In this document: positions 34,085 to 44,990 of the stretch, piece by piece
How positions within the stretch are numbered: the stretch's first letter is position 1
How the letters are laid out: the number at the start of each line of letters is the position of its first letter
Source: Streptomyces sp. NRRL B-1347
GTDB taxonomy: Bacteria; Actinomycetota; Actinomycetes; Streptomycetales; Streptomycetaceae
DNA length: 64,000 bases
Reading direction: 5' to 3'
Assembly (NCBI RefSeq): GCF_000720325.1
Contig: NZ_JOJM01000032.1
Coordinates: forward strand, 17,399-81,398
Notes under the pieces: generated by a model
The model's database searches: none
What the model saw: only the letters and a program-made list of their open reading frames with translations
Told to the model about the DNA's origin: nothing
Translations under genes and position numbers: made by a program

Positions 34085-36346
34085 TCACTTCTTGGGCTGG
34101 AACGTGCGCGTGAACGTCCGCCAGGTGTCCCGGCGCTGGTCAGCGTCCCAGTCGTCGGCCTTCGCCGTGTACATCAGTCCGTAGCCGAGACCGCTGTTGA
34201 CCACGAAGCCGCGGTCCACCGAGCGGTACTTCGTGCCGCCGTCGACGTAGGTGAACTCCCAGTCGGCCGTGAGCCAGCCGCGGAAGTCCACCTTCTCTAT
34301 TCGGATCCGCTTGTACTGCGCCCGGACCATGGACAGCTCCTGGTTCTTCCAGTCCGCCACCGGATTGTCCTTGGGCGTCGTGGTCCAGCCGACGAGCAGC
34401 CGCTGGCCGTCAGGGCCCGTGAAACGCGCGCCCGCGCGGTCCGTGGTCTTGAACTTCCAGCCCTTGGGCAGCCCGATCGAGAAGCCCTGCGGGTGCTTGT
34501 GCGTCGTCTCGGCGCCGTCGCCCTTGTCCCTGTCCTTGCCCTTGTCCTTGCCGTCCCCGCCGATGGGCGCGCCCTGGCCCGCTCCGTCGCCCTCGCCGGA
34601 GCCCTGGTCGTCGCCCTTGCCCCGGTCGCCCTTGGCGCCGTCGTCCTTGCCCGGTCCGGAACCGCCGGACTTCTCCTCGTCCGCGTCCTTGCCCTTGCCT
34701 TCGCCGCCCGCGCTCGCGCCGCTGGAGGCCGAGGTGTCGCCGCTCTTGCCGCCCTTGCCGCTCTCGTCGCCGTTGAGCGCGAAGGCCAGCACGGTGCCGA
34801 GTACGGCGAGCACGACGACCACCGCGATGATCACCAGCGTGCGCCGGGGCACCACGTCCGTGAGCGGCGCCCTGACCGGTGGCTTCGGCGGCGCCCCGGG
34901 CAGAGTGCCGGGCTGGGCGGGGACGCGGGGGCCGTGCGGGGAACCGCCGCCCACGGCGGCGGAGTTCATTCCGACACCGCCGCCGACACCGCCACCGGCA
35001 CTGCCACCGCCGCCGGAACCGGCTCCGGCGCCGAGGCCCGTGCCCGCGCCGGGACTCACCGGGGTGACACGGGTCGCCGCCTGACCGGTCGCCGGCCGCA
35101 CCGACGCACCGGCACCGGCGCCCGCACCCGAACTCGCACTGGAGGCACGCTCACCACTGCTCGGGCCCGCTCCCGTGCCCGTACCCGTCGTGCGGTTCCC
35201 AGAAGCGACCGCTCCGGCGCCCGAGGCCCCGGTCGCGCCTCCGGCCGGGGCGTCCGTGCCGGAACCGCCGAGCGCCGTGCCGCCACCGGCCGCCGCGGCT
35301 CCCGCGCCCCGGGACGTCGCGGCCGCGGCCGCCTTCTTGCGCACCGAGCGGAACGCGCCCTTCAGCCGCTCCGCCGCCTCCTCGCCCTTGCGGCCGCCGG
35401 AGGTCCCGGGCGCCTGCGGGGGCACGGGCGGCAGGGGTACGACCTTCGTGGCGTCCGCCGGGTCCTCGGGGCGCTTGTCCACCGAGCCGTCCGGGGCGTT
35501 GATCACTTCCTGGAGCAGCGCCCGCGCGCTCGCGTCGTCGAGCCGCTGCTCGGGGTCCTTGGCGAGCAGGCCGTAGATGACCTTCTCCAGCAACGGACCC
35601 GCGTTCTGCGGCGGTTCGACCGCCTCGGTCATGACGGCGGTCAGCGTCGCGATGGCCGAGCCCTTGTCGTACGGCGGGACGCCCTCCACCGCCGCGTAGA
35701 TCAGCCCGCCGAGCGACCACATGTCGGCCGCGGGACCGGGCTTGTGGCCGCGCGCCCGCTCCGGCGAGATGTACGAGGGGGCGCCGACGAGCATGCCCGT
35801 CGAGGTGATGGACGGGTCGCCCTCGACCTGGGCGATGCCGAAGTCGGTGAGGACCACCCGGCCGTCCTCGGCGATGAGGACGTTGGACGGCTTCACGTCA
35901 CGGTGCAGGATGCCCTCGCGGTGCGCGGAGCGCAGCACGTCGAGCACGGCGAGCCCGACCTCGGCCGCGCGCCGCGCGGTGAGCAGCCCGTCCTCGCGGA
36001 CGGCCTCGGCGAGGGACTTGCCCTCGACCAGCTCCATCACGATCCACGGCCGGTCGTCCTCGTCGACCACGTCATAGACCGTCACCGCGCCGGTGTTGCG
36101 GATCCGGGCGATCGCCTTGGCCTCGCGGAGGGTGCGCGTGATGAGGCGCCGCTTCTCCTCGTCGTCGATGCTCGACGGGAAGCGCAGTTCCTTCACGGCG
36201 ACCGTGCGGCCCAGCGTCTCGTCCTTCGCCCGCCAGACCGTGCCCATGCCGCCCCGGCCGAGCACGTCACCGAGCCGGTACCGGCCCGCGAGGAGACGCG
36301 CGCTCTGATCCTGACGGGCCCCGCCCGTCTGCTCCGCCTCCGACAT
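34085..36346 (-). CDS. Membrane Ser/Thr protein kinase K6
   Basis: A 753-residue receptor kinase, first of the row in transcription order. The catalytic set is complete: GRGGMGTVW, VAVKEL, HRDVKPSNVLI, DFGIAQVE and SPERARG. After the kinase domain (about 15-285) comes a linker of about 180 residues that is strongly Gly/Ala/Thr/Ser-rich. Next are a membrane helix (TLVIIAVVVVLAVLGTVLAFAL), a second low-complexity Gly/Asp/Lys tether and an exported domain (HPQGFSIGLPKGWKF to FTRTFQPKK). ATG 36346 has GAGGGG upstream. The double low-complexity tether is unlike K2-K4 and would hold the sensor far from the membrane. Confidence 0.9.
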   Translation of the reverse strand: MSEAEQTGGARQDQSARLLAGRYRLGDVLGRGGMGTVWRAKDETLGRTVAVKELRFPSSIDDEEKRRLITRTLREAKAIARIRNTGAVTVYDVVDEDDRPWIVMELVEGKSLAEAVREDGLLTARRAAEVGLAVLDVLRSAHREGILHRDVKPSNVLIAEDGRVVLTDFGIAQVEGDPSITSTGMLVGAPSYISPERARGHKPGPAADMWSLGGLIYAAVEGVPPYDKGSAIATLTAVMTEAVEPPQNAGPLLEKVIYGLLAKDPEQRLDDASARALLQEVINAPDGSVDKRPEDPADATKVVPLPPVPPQAPGTSGGRKGEEAAERLKGAFRSVRKKAAAAATSRGAGAAAAGGGTALGGSGTDAPAGGATGASGAGAVASGNRTTGTGTGAGPSSGERASSASSGAGAGAGASVRPATGQAATRVTPVSPGAGTGLGAGAGSGGGGSAGGGVGGGVGMNSAAVGGGSPHGPRVPAQPGTLPGAPPKPPVRAPLTDVVPRRTLVIIAVVVVLAVLGTVLAFALNGDESGKGGKSGDTSASSGASAGGEGKGKDADEEKSGGSGPGKDDGAKGDRGKGDDQGSGEGDGAGQGAPIGGDGKDKGKDRDKGDGAETTHKHPQGFSIGLPKGWKFKTTDRAGARFTGPDGQRLLVGWTTTPKDNPVADWKNQELSMVRAQYKRIRIEKVDFRGWLTADWEFTYVDGGTKYRSVDRGFVVNSGLGYGLMYTAKADDWDADQRRDTWRTFTRTFQPKK

Positions 36347-36575
36347 GCGTCCCCTCAACTACCCGCACAACCCGCCCTGACAGAGCCTTCATTGTCCCTC
36401 ACCCGAGGACCGGTCAACGCCGCGGGTCGGATGTCCCACATGGTGGACTTCGTCGCCACGCGAACCCCTGCGCACCACCCCAAACCCCCCTGGCCATACC
36501 CCCCTTGGCCACCCCGCTCCGGTCAAACCGGCCGATCTCTGGCGTGTCCTTCCTTGACAACCCCCGGCTCTACCT

Positions 36576-38282
36576 CTAGAGGGGCACGATGTCCGGTGCC
36601 CCGAGGCGGGCCGCGTCCGCCGTCAGGTCGTCCGGCTGGCGCTGGGACTCGCGCTCGGCCTCCACCCGCTTCTCGTAGTGCTGGACCTCGCGCTCGACTT
36701 GGTCCTCGTCCCAGCCGAGCACGGGCGCCATCAGCTCGGCGCACTCGCGGGCGCTGCGCGTGCCCCGGTCGAAGGTCTCGATGGAGATGCGGGTGCGGCG
36801 GGTGAGCACGTCGTCCAGGTGCCGGGCGCCCTCGTGCGAGGCGGCGTAGACGATTTCGGCGCGCAGATAGTCCTCGGCCGCGTGCAGCGGGGCGCCGAGC
36901 GAGGCGTCGCCCTCGATCAGCTCGATGACCTCCTCGGCGAGGGAGCCGTAGCGGTTCAACAGGTGCTCCACGCGCACCACGTGGAGTCCGGTGCGGGCGG
37001 CGATGCCCGCGCGGGAGTTCCACAGCGCTCGATAGCCCTCGGCGCCGACCAGGGGGATGTCCTCCGTGACGCACTCCGCGACGCGCTGGTCCAGACCGTG
37101 CACCGCCTCGTCCACGGCGTCCTTGGCCATCACGCGGTACGTCGTGTACTTGCCGCCCGCCACGACGACGAGGCCGGGCGCGGGGTGCGCGACCGTGTGC
37201 TCGCGGGAGAGCTTGCTCGTGGCGTCCGACTCCCCGGCGAGCAGCGGGCGCAGGCCCGCGTACACCCCCTGGACGTCGTCGCGGGAGAGCGGGACCGCGA
37301 GGACCGAGTTCACGTGCTCCAGGAGATAGTCGATGTCCGCGCTGGAGGCCGCCGGGTGGGCCTTGTCCAGGTCCCAGTCCGTGTCGGTGGTGCCGACGAT
37401 CCAGTGCCTTCCCCAGGGGATGACGAACAGGACGCTCTTCTCCGTGCGCAGGATCAGACCCGTCGTCGAATTGATCCGGTCCTTCGGTACGACCAAATGG
37501 ATGCCCTTGGACGCCCGGACGTGGAACTGGCCGCGGTCGCCGACCATCGCCTGGGTGTCGTCGGTCCACACCCCGGTGGCGTTCACGATCTGCTTCGCCC
37601 GGATCTCGTACTCCCCGCCCGCCTCGACGTCCTGGACGCGGGCGCCGACGACCCGCTCGCCCTCGCGGAGGAAGCCCGTCACCCGCGCGCGGTTGGCGGC
37701 CTTGGCGCCATAGGCCGCCGCGGTGCGCACGAGCGTGGCGACATAGCGGGCGTCGTCCATCTGCGCGTCGTAGTACTGCAGGGCGCCGACGAGGGCGTCC
37801 TTCTTCAGGCAGGGGGCCACGCGCAGCGCGTGACGCCGGGTCAGGTGGCGGTGCATGGGCAGGCCGCGGCCGTGGCCGCGCGCCATCGACATCGCGTCGT
37901 ACAGCGCGACGCCCGATCCGGCGTAGAGCCGCTCCCAGCCCTGGTGCTGCAGGGGGTACAGGAACGGCACCGGCTTCACCAGGTGCGGGGCGAGGCGCTC
38001 CAGAAGCAGGCCGCGCTCCTTCAGGGCCTCTCTGACCAGCGCGAAGTCCAGCATCTCCAGATAGCGCAGGCCGCCGTGGATGAGCTTGCTCGACCGGCTC
38101 GACGTGCCCGAGGCCCAGTCCCTGGCCTCGACCAGGCCCGTGGTCAGGCCGCGCGTCACGGCGTCGAGCGCGGTGCCCGCGCCGACCACACCGGCGCCCA
38201 CCACGAGAATGTCCAGCTCGCGCTCGGCCATGCCCGCGAGTGACTCGGCCCGCTCCGCCGGCCCCAGAGTCGCTGTCCTCAC
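36576..38282 (-). CDS. glpD: Glycerol-3-phosphate dehydrogenase (FAD, aerobic)
   Basis: Membrane-associated flavoenzyme oxidising sn-glycerol-3-phosphate to dihydroxyacetone phosphate and feeding electrons to quinone. The 568 residues show the FAD fold LDILVVGAGVVGAGTALDAV (about 24-43), the substrate-binding SSRSSKLIHGGLRYLE and the second family signature GGKYTTYRVMAKDAVDEAV, ending in a helical C-terminal domain. Length is normal for GlpD. The GTG at 38282 follows GGGAGGCAGCG. It is not next to glpF or glpK here, so it is probably one of several paralogues. Confidence 0.94.
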   Translation of the reverse strand: MRTATLGPAERAESLAGMAERELDILVVGAGVVGAGTALDAVTRGLTTGLVEARDWASGTSSRSSKLIHGGLRYLEMLDFALVREALKERGLLLERLAPHLVKPVPFLYPLQHQGWERLYAGSGVALYDAMSMARGHGRGLPMHRHLTRRHALRVAPCLKKDALVGALQYYDAQMDDARYVATLVRTAAAYGAKAANRARVTGFLREGERVVGARVQDVEAGGEYEIRAKQIVNATGVWTDDTQAMVGDRGQFHVRASKGIHLVVPKDRINSTTGLILRTEKSVLFVIPWGRHWIVGTTDTDWDLDKAHPAASSADIDYLLEHVNSVLAVPLSRDDVQGVYAGLRPLLAGESDATSKLSREHTVAHPAPGLVVVAGGKYTTYRVMAKDAVDEAVHGLDQRVAECVTEDIPLVGAEGYRALWNSRAGIAARTGLHVVRVEHLLNRYGSLAEEVIELIEGDASLGAPLHAAEDYLRAEIVYAASHEGARHLDDVLTRRTRISIETFDRGTRSARECAELMAPVLGWDEDQVEREVQHYEKRVEAERESQRQPDDLTADAARLGAPDIVPL

Positions 38283-38365
38283 CGCTGCCTCCCGTGATCG
38301 TCGGCTGTGGTCGCGCTCACATCATGCCCAGATTCTTGTCGCGCTCGCCGAGTTCAGCCACCGCC

Positions 38366-38374
38366 TGTGGACAA
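38366..38374 (-). promoter_or_regulatory. DnaA box
   Basis: Minus-strand TTGTCCACA, the exact consensus DnaA box of Streptomyces, in the divergent glpD/dehydrogenase intergenic region. Confidence 0.55.
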
Positions 38375-38450
38375 CACTCCGACGTCGGACGGAGCCCAAT
38401 GCCGCAAATCGGTCATATTTACTCCTAGTCTGACATTGCGCTGGCCCATC

Positions 38451-38459
38451 TTGTCCACA
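38451..38459 (+). promoter_or_regulatory. DnaA box, opposite orientation
   Basis: A second exact TTGTCCACA, 77 bases from the first and facing the other way. An AT-rich patch (38412-38435) lies between them. Confidence 0.55.
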
Positions 38460-38509
38460 GGGCTTGCGCCCTCGTCCCGCTCCGGCTATTGGGAAGGACG
38501 GCTCACGCC

Positions 38510-39763
38510 ATGCCAGCAGACCTCGCCGTCATCGGCCTCGGCCACCTCGGCCTGCCCCTGGCCCGGGCCGCCGCCCACAGCGGCATCGCCACCATCGGCT
38601 ACGACCCCGCCCGCGCACCCGAGCTCGCCGGCGGCCGCCTCCCCGGCGACGGCGCGGAGGGCACCCTCACCGCCGCCGATGTCCGCCGCATGCTCGCGGG
38701 CGGCTTCCGGCCGACGACCGACCCGGCCGAGCTCGGCCGGGTCCGCACCGCCGTCATCTGCGCGCCCGCGCCGCAGGCGGCCGACCGCACGCTCGACCTC
38801 GGCCACGTGGCCGATGCCGCCCGCGCCCTGGCCGCACGCCTGCGCCCGCACACCACGGTCATCCTCGAATCGCCCGCCTACCCGGGAACCACGGAGGAAT
38901 TCCTCCGCCCCCTCCTCGAAGAGGGCTCGGGCCTGCGCGCCGGACGCGACTTCCACCTCGCCTACTCCCCCGGCCGCCTCGACCCCGGCAGCCGCACCCA
39001 CGGCTACGCGGGCACCCCCAAGGTCATCGGTGGCCTCACCCCCGCCTGCACCGAGTCGGCGGCCGCCTTCTACGGCCGCCTCACCGACAAGGTCGTACGC
39101 GCGCGTGGGCCACGGGAGGCCGAAACCGTGCACCTCCTGGAGACCAACTACCGCCACGTGAACATGGCCTTGGTCAACGAGATGGCCGTGCTCTGCCACG
39201 ACCTCGGCATCGACCTGTGGGACGTCATCCGCTGCGCCGAGACCAAGCCGTTCGGCTTCCAGGCCTTCCGGCCGGGCCCCGGCGTCGGCGGCCACGGCGC
39301 CCCCCTGGAGGTGCCGGGCCCGGCCCACGGCGCCCGCCCCCTGCGCATGGTCGAACTCGCCCAGCAGGTCAACGACCGCATGCCCGGCTACGTCATCCAG
39401 CGCGCCGCGACCCTGCTCAACGAGCACGGCAAGTCCGCCCGCGGCGCGCGCGTGCTGCTGCTCGGCGTCACCTACAAGCCGGACGTCGCCGACCAGCAGG
39501 GCGCCCCGGCCCAGGAGATCGCGGTCCGCCTCATGCAGCTCGGCGCCGCCGTGAGCTACCACGACCCGTACGTGGCCCACTGGAACGTTCTCGGCCATCC
39601 TGTCCCGCGCGCGGACAGCCTCTACGAAGCGGCCGCCGACGCCGATCTGACGATCCTGCTCCAGCACCACCGCACCTACGACCTCCAGGGCCTGGCCGTG
39701 AAGGCCCAACTGCTGCTCGACACCCGGGGCGCGACCCCGGCGGGCGCCGCCCACCGGCTGTGA
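38510..39763 (+). CDS. UDP-ManNAc-dehydrogenase-like protein lacking the catalytic Cys
   Basis: A 417-residue member of the UDP-glucose/GDP-mannose dehydrogenase family, closest to WecC/UDP-ManNAc dehydrogenases. It has an NAD Rossmann fold (LAVIGLGHLGLPLARAAA), the central segment ETNYRHVNMALVNEMA and Lys 246 in TKPFGF, and the C-terminal UDP-binding domain (LLLGVTYKPDVADQQG). The active-site stretch normally reads GPGVGGHCIPVDP; here it is GPGVGGHGAPLEVPGP, so the nucleophilic Cys is Gly 263 (GGC at 39296) and the following loop also differs. A full four-electron oxidation to the uronic acid is not expected. ATG 38510 follows GGGAAGGACG. Confidence 0.82.
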   Translation: MPADLAVIGLGHLGLPLARAAAHSGIATIGYDPARAPELAGGRLPGDGAEGTLTAADVRRMLAGGFRPTTDPAELGRVRTAVICAPAPQAADRTLDLGHVADAARALAARLRPHTTVILESPAYPGTTEEFLRPLLEEGSGLRAGRDFHLAYSPGRLDPGSRTHGYAGTPKVIGGLTPACTESAAAFYGRLTDKVVRARGPREAETVHLLETNYRHVNMALVNEMAVLCHDLGIDLWDVIRCAETKPFGFQAFRPGPGVGGHGAPLEVPGPAHGARPLRMVELAQQVNDRMPGYVIQRAATLLNEHGKSARGARVLLLGVTYKPDVADQQGAPAQEIAVRLMQLGAAVSYHDPYVAHWNVLGHPVPRADSLYEAAADADLTILLQHHRTYDLQGLAVKAQLLLDTRGATPAGAAHRL

Positions 39764-39865
39764 CCGTCACGACGATCCCCTGAGGCACGCCGGTCACTGC
39801 TGCTACCGTGCGGATCCAGCCAATACCGCACACCAGTGCACTCTCGTGTCCCAGGGGGAATCCAC

Positions 39866-40486
39866 ATGACGCAGCCCACGCCGCCAGGCCAGCCGTACGG
39901 CCACCCGCAACAACCCCAGCAGCCGTACGGCCAGCCGGGTTACGGCTACCCCCAGCAGCAGCCCCAGCAGCCGTACGGCTCGCAGCCCTACGGCCAGCAG
40001 CCCCAGCAGCCGTACGCCGCCTTCCCGCAGCAGCAGCAAGGCTTCCAGCCCCCGTACACGGTGCCCGCGCCGCCCGCTCCCACCCGGGACAACGTGGGCC
40101 TCGGCATCGTCGTCGCCCTCGTGACCGCGCTCGTCTCGGCCGGGATCTACGGTGCCGTCATCGGTGCCACGGAGCACGAGATCGGCTGGGCGGCCGTGGG
40201 TGTCGGCTTCGTCGTGGGCCTCGCCACGGGCAAGGTCGGGGGCCGCAACCCCGCCCTCGCGGTGATCTCGGCCGCCCTGTCCCTCGGTGCCGTCTACCTG
40301 GGGCAGCTGGTCGGCGCCGCCATGGTCATCTCCGACAAGTTCCACACCAGCTTCTCGACGGTGTTCTTCGACCACTTCGACGCCCTCCAGAAGGGCTGGA
40401 AGGAAGACGCCGACGCGATGACCTTCGTGTTCTTCGCGATAGCCGCGGTGGCCGCCTTCGGTGGCGCCAAGCGCGCCGCGCAGTAG
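39866..40486 (+). CDS. PQG-rich membrane protein
   Basis: A 206-residue protein whose first 65 residues are imperfect QQPYG/YPQQ repeats, a disordered tail often seen on streptomycete membrane proteins. About four membrane helices follow (GLGIVVALVTALVSAGIYGAVIG, WAAVGVGFVVGLATG, LAVISAALSLGAVYLGQLVG and TFVFFAIAAVAAFGG). Function is unknown. ATG 39866 has AGGGGGAATCCAC upstream. The gene is followed by a strong terminator shared with guaB3. Confidence 0.78.
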   Translation: MTQPTPPGQPYGHPQQPQQPYGQPGYGYPQQQPQQPYGSQPYGQQPQQPYAAFPQQQQGFQPPYTVPAPPAPTRDNVGLGIVVALVTALVSAGIYGAVIGATEHEIGWAAVGVGFVVGLATGKVGGRNPALAVISAALSLGAVYLGQLVGAAMVISDKFHTSFSTVFFDHFDALQKGWKEDADAMTFVFFAIAAVAAFGGAKRAAQ

Positions 40487-40498
40487 AGCGCACGCACA

Positions 40499-40544
40499 CG
40501 CGAAGGGGCCCGGCCCGCCTGCTGGCGGACCGGGCCCCTTCGCG
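40499..40544. terminator. Bidirectional terminator before guaB3
   Basis: 15-bp perfect outer stem CGCGAAGGGGCCCGG (40499-40513) with CCGGGCCCCTTCGCG (40530-40544). An inner CCGCC/GGCGG pairing extends the hairpin. Confidence 0.88.
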
Positions 40545-40565
40545 CTGTTCAAGCGCCGTGCGACG

Positions 40566-41690
40566 TCACCGCTTGTGCTGCGAGTCCGCCACCGTCACCT
40601 CGACGCGCTGGAACTCCTTGAGCTCGCTGTAGCCCGTCGTGGCCATCGCGCGGCGCAGGGCGCCGAAGAAGTTCATCGAGCCGTCCGGGATGTGCGAAGG
40701 ACCGGTGAGGATCTCCTCGGTCGTGCCGACCGTGCCCAGGTCGACCTTCTTGCCGCGCGGCACGTCCTCGTGGACGGCCTCCATGCCCCAGTGGTGGCCC
40801 TTGCCGGGCGCGTCCGTGGCGCGCGCGAGCGGGGAGCCCATCATCACGGCGTCCGCGCCGCAGGCGATGGCCTTCGGCAGGTCGCCCGACCAGCCCACGC
40901 CGCCGTCCGCGATGACGTGGACGTAGCGGCCGCCGGACTCGTCCATGTAGTCGCGGCGGGCGGCGGCGACGTCGGCCACGGCGGTGGCCATCGGGACCTG
41001 GATGCCCAGGACGTTGCGCGTGGTGTGGGCGGCGCCGCCGCCGAAGCCGACGAGGACGCCGGCCGCGCCGGTGCGCATCAGGTGCAGGGCGGCCGTGTAC
41101 GTGGCGCAGCCACCGACGATCACCGGGACGTCCAGCTCGTAGATGAACTGCTTCAGGTTCAGCGGCTCGGCGGCGCCCGAGACGTGCTCGGCCGACACGG
41201 TCGTGCCGCGGATCACGAAGATGTCCACGCCCGCGTCCACGACGGCCTTGGAGAACTGCGCGGTGCGCTGCGGGGAGAGCGCGGCGGCGGTCACGACACC
41301 GGCGTCACGCACCTCCTTGATGCGCTGCCCGATGAGCTCTTCCTTGATGGGCGCGGCGTAGATCTCCTGGAGGCGGCGCGTCGCGGCCTCGGCCGGCAGC
41401 TCCCCGATCTCGTCGAGCAGCGGCTGCGGGTCCTCGTACCGCGTCCACAGGCCTTCGAGGTTCAGCACGCCGAGGCCGCCGAGCTCGCCGATGCGGATGG
41501 CGGTCGACGGCGACACCACGGAGTCCATGGGGGCCGCGAGGAAGGGCAGCTCGAAGCGGTAGGCGTCGATCTGCCAGGCGATCGAGACCTCCTTCGGGTC
41601 GCGGGTGCGCCGACTCGGTACGACGGCGATGTCGTCGAAGGCGTACGCCCGGCGGCCGCGCTTGCCGCGCCCGATCTCGATCTCAGTCAC
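40566..41690 (-). CDS. guaB3: GuaB3-family IMP dehydrogenase-related protein
   Basis: A 374-residue TIM-barrel protein of the GuaB3 family, always next to guaB in actinomycetes. It has the IMPDH/GMPR flavour (AYAFDDIAVVPSRRTRDP, GGLGVLNLEGLW, VHVIADGGVGWSGDLPKAIACGADAVMMGSPLA) but no CBS domains. Where IMP dehydrogenase has its catalytic Cys loop (GSICTTR), this protein has different sequence around FVIRGTTVSAEHVSG. Cyanobacterial GuaB3 has been reported as a GMP reductase; the streptomycete protein's reaction is not settled by sequence. The gene lies 72 bases downstream of guaB on the same strand. Confidence 0.9.
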   Translation of the reverse strand: MTEIEIGRGKRGRRAYAFDDIAVVPSRRTRDPKEVSIAWQIDAYRFELPFLAAPMDSVVSPSTAIRIGELGGLGVLNLEGLWTRYEDPQPLLDEIGELPAEAATRRLQEIYAAPIKEELIGQRIKEVRDAGVVTAAALSPQRTAQFSKAVVDAGVDIFVIRGTTVSAEHVSGAAEPLNLKQFIYELDVPVIVGGCATYTAALHLMRTGAAGVLVGFGGGAAHTTRNVLGIQVPMATAVADVAAARRDYMDESGGRYVHVIADGGVGWSGDLPKAIACGADAVMMGSPLARATDAPGKGHHWGMEAVHEDVPRGKKVDLGTVGTTEEILTGPSHIPDGSMNFFGALRRAMATTGYSELKEFQRVEVTVADSQHKR

Positions 41691-41762
41691 GTGTGTGGCC
41701 CTTCAGCTTTCCTACGGCACTCCGTATGCCGTTCCAGTATCCCCGACACGCGCGCGTGGCCG

Positions 41763-43313
<1,551 letters not shown>

Positions 43314-43534
43314 CTAACGGGAAGCGTGGCTCTCTCATTCCACAGTTCCCGGCGGCCCACGGCTTCATAGGTTCCTACAGAGGCAGCCCCAAGGCCCCTG
43401 GTCGGCCGTGTTGCGCCCGGCGCCGGAGGACCGCGCCGTCGCACGAGGTGCCGTCGCGGCGGAAAAGAGATCCCTGCCACAGGGGGTTTCAGCGCGAGCG
43501 AGAGCGAGGGCGACACGCCGGGGCGCGGGAAGGC

Positions 43535-44200
43535 CTACTGCTCGGCCAGGGCCCGCAGACGGCTCAGCGCGCGGTGCTGCGCCACCCGGACCGCGCCGGG
43601 CGACATGCCCAGCATCTGCCCGGTCTCCTCGGCGGTGAGGCCCACGGCGACGCGGAGCAGCAGCAGCTCGCGCTGGTTCTCCGGGAGGTTCGCCAGGAGC
43701 TTCTTGGCCCATTCCGCGTCGCTGCTGAGCAGCGCCCGCTCCTCGGGCCCGAGGGAGTCGTCGGGCCGCTCGGGCATCTCGTCCGAGGGCACGGCGGTCG
43801 ACCCCGGGTGGCGCATCGCCGCCCGCTGGAGGTCCGCGACCTTGTGCGCGGCGATGGCGAAGACGAAGGCTTCGAAGGGCCGCCCGGTGTCGCGGTAGCG
43901 CGGCAGCGCGAGCAGGACCGCGACACAGACCTCCTGTGCGAGGTCCTCCACGAAGTGGCGGGCGTCACCCGGGAGTCGGGAGAGCCGGGTGCGGCAGTAG
44001 CGCAGGGCGAGGGGGTGCACATGGGCCAGGAGGTCGTGCGTGGCCTGCTCGTCGCCCTCGACAGCGCGAAGGACGAGGGCACCGATCACCGTCGTCTTGT
44101 CCTCGCGCATCGGTCCATGGTGCCTCGGCGCTGACTGATCTGTGGCACCGCGTCCATAGTTGTGCACCGAAGCGTTATGAGCAGGTGCGCCGAAACTCAT
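43535..44200 (-). CDS. sigD: RNA polymerase sigma-70 family factor (SigD-like)
   Basis: Alternative sigma factor next to bldM. Region 2 reads [18 protein letters not shown] through [20 protein letters not shown] and [21 protein letters not shown]. Region 4 is [51 protein letters not shown], a clear helix-turn-helix. The linker is acidic. ATG 44200 ([11 protein letters not shown]) has GGGGAGG nine bases upstream; a start at ATG 44110 ([12 protein letters not shown]) would give 191 residues but has no ribosome site. No anti-sigma gene is adjacent. The name follows position beside bldM as in S. coelicolor and is moderately sure. Confidence 0.85.
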   Translation of the reverse strand: MSFGAPAHNASVHNYGRGATDQSAPRHHGPMREDKTTVIGALVLRAVEGDEQATHDLLAHVHPLALRYCRTRLSRLPGDARHFVEDLAQEVCVAVLLALPRYRDTGRPFEAFVFAIAAHKVADLQRAAMRHPGSTAVPSDEMPERPDDSLGPEERALLSSDAEWAKKLLANLPENQRELLLLRVAVGLTAEETGQMLGMSPGAVRVAQHRALSRLRALAEQ

Positions 44201-44378
44201 CTCCCGCACCCTCCCCTTGCGCTCGGCCGACTCGTCCCCAAGGAACTCCACACCTTCAAGGATGCGGCATCGGCGGCGAAGCGCCACAAGCCGCTCCCGC
44301 GGCGGGCGGTTGCGGGTGCCCATGGCCCCGTCCGCCGCACGGCGGACGGGGAACTCCATGCCCCCCGCGACAGCCCGG

Positions 44379-44990
44379 CTAGCGGACCAGGCCCCAGCGG
44401 AAGCCGAGCGCCACCGCGTGTGCGCGGTCCGAGGCGCCGAGCTTCTTGAACAGCCGCCTGGCGTGCGTCTTCACCGTGTCCTCGGAGAGGAAGAGCTCGC
44501 GCCCGATCTCCGCGTTGGACCGGCCGTGGCTCATGCCCTCCAGGACCTGGATCTCCCGCGCGGTGAGCGTGGGAGCGGCCCCCATCTCGGCCGACCTCAG
44601 CCGCCGCGGCGCGAGCCGCCAGGTCGGGTCGGCGAGGGCCTGGGTCACGGTCGCGCGCAGCTCGGCGCGCGAGGCGTCCTTGTGCAGATAGCCGCGGGCG
44701 CCCGCGGCGACCGCGAGCGCGACCCCGTCCAGGTCCTCGGCGACGGTGAGCATGATGATGCGCGCGCCGGGGTCGGCGGAGAGCAGCCGCCGCACGGTCT
44801 CGACGCCGCCCAGTCCGGGCATGCGTACGTCCATCAGGATCAGGTCCGAGCGGTCGGCGCCCCAGCGGCGGAGGACTTCCTCGCCGTTGGCCGCTGTCGT
44901 CACGCGCTCCACGCCGGGCACGGTCGCGACCGCGCGGCGCAGCGCCTCTCGGGCGAGCGGGGAGTCGTCGCAGACGAGGACGGATGTCAT
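44379..44990 (-). CDS. bldM: BldM, developmental response regulator
   Basis: A 203-residue orphan NarL-type regulator needed for aerial growth and sporulation; it works as a homodimer and as a heterodimer with WhiI. Receiver residues 1-120 have DD (8-9), Asp54 in [10 protein letters not shown] and Lys in YLHKDAS. The LuxR helix-turn-helix spans about 135-203 ([26 protein letters not shown]). Family work shows function does not require Asp54 phosphorylation. The ATG at 44990 starts at [11 protein letters not shown] with GCGGAGGA upstream. A perfect BldN-type promoter lies 124 bases upstream. whiD is divergent. Confidence 0.96.
   Translation of the reverse strand: MTSVLVCDDSPLAREALRRAVATVPGVERVTTAANGEEVLRRWGADRSDLILMDVRMPGLGGVETVRRLLSADPGARIIMLTVAEDLDGVALAVAAGARGYLHKDASRAELRATVTQALADPTWRLAPRRLRSAEMGAAPTLTAREIQVLEGMSHGRSNAEIGRELFLSEDTVKTHARRLFKKLGASDRAHAVALGFRWGLVR

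Noticed and set aside
30794..36805. 2003-codon plus-strand frame across three kinase genes
   Set aside because: Very long antisense frames are common opposite high-G+C genes. The translation has no domain, and the minus-strand frames encode complete kinases.
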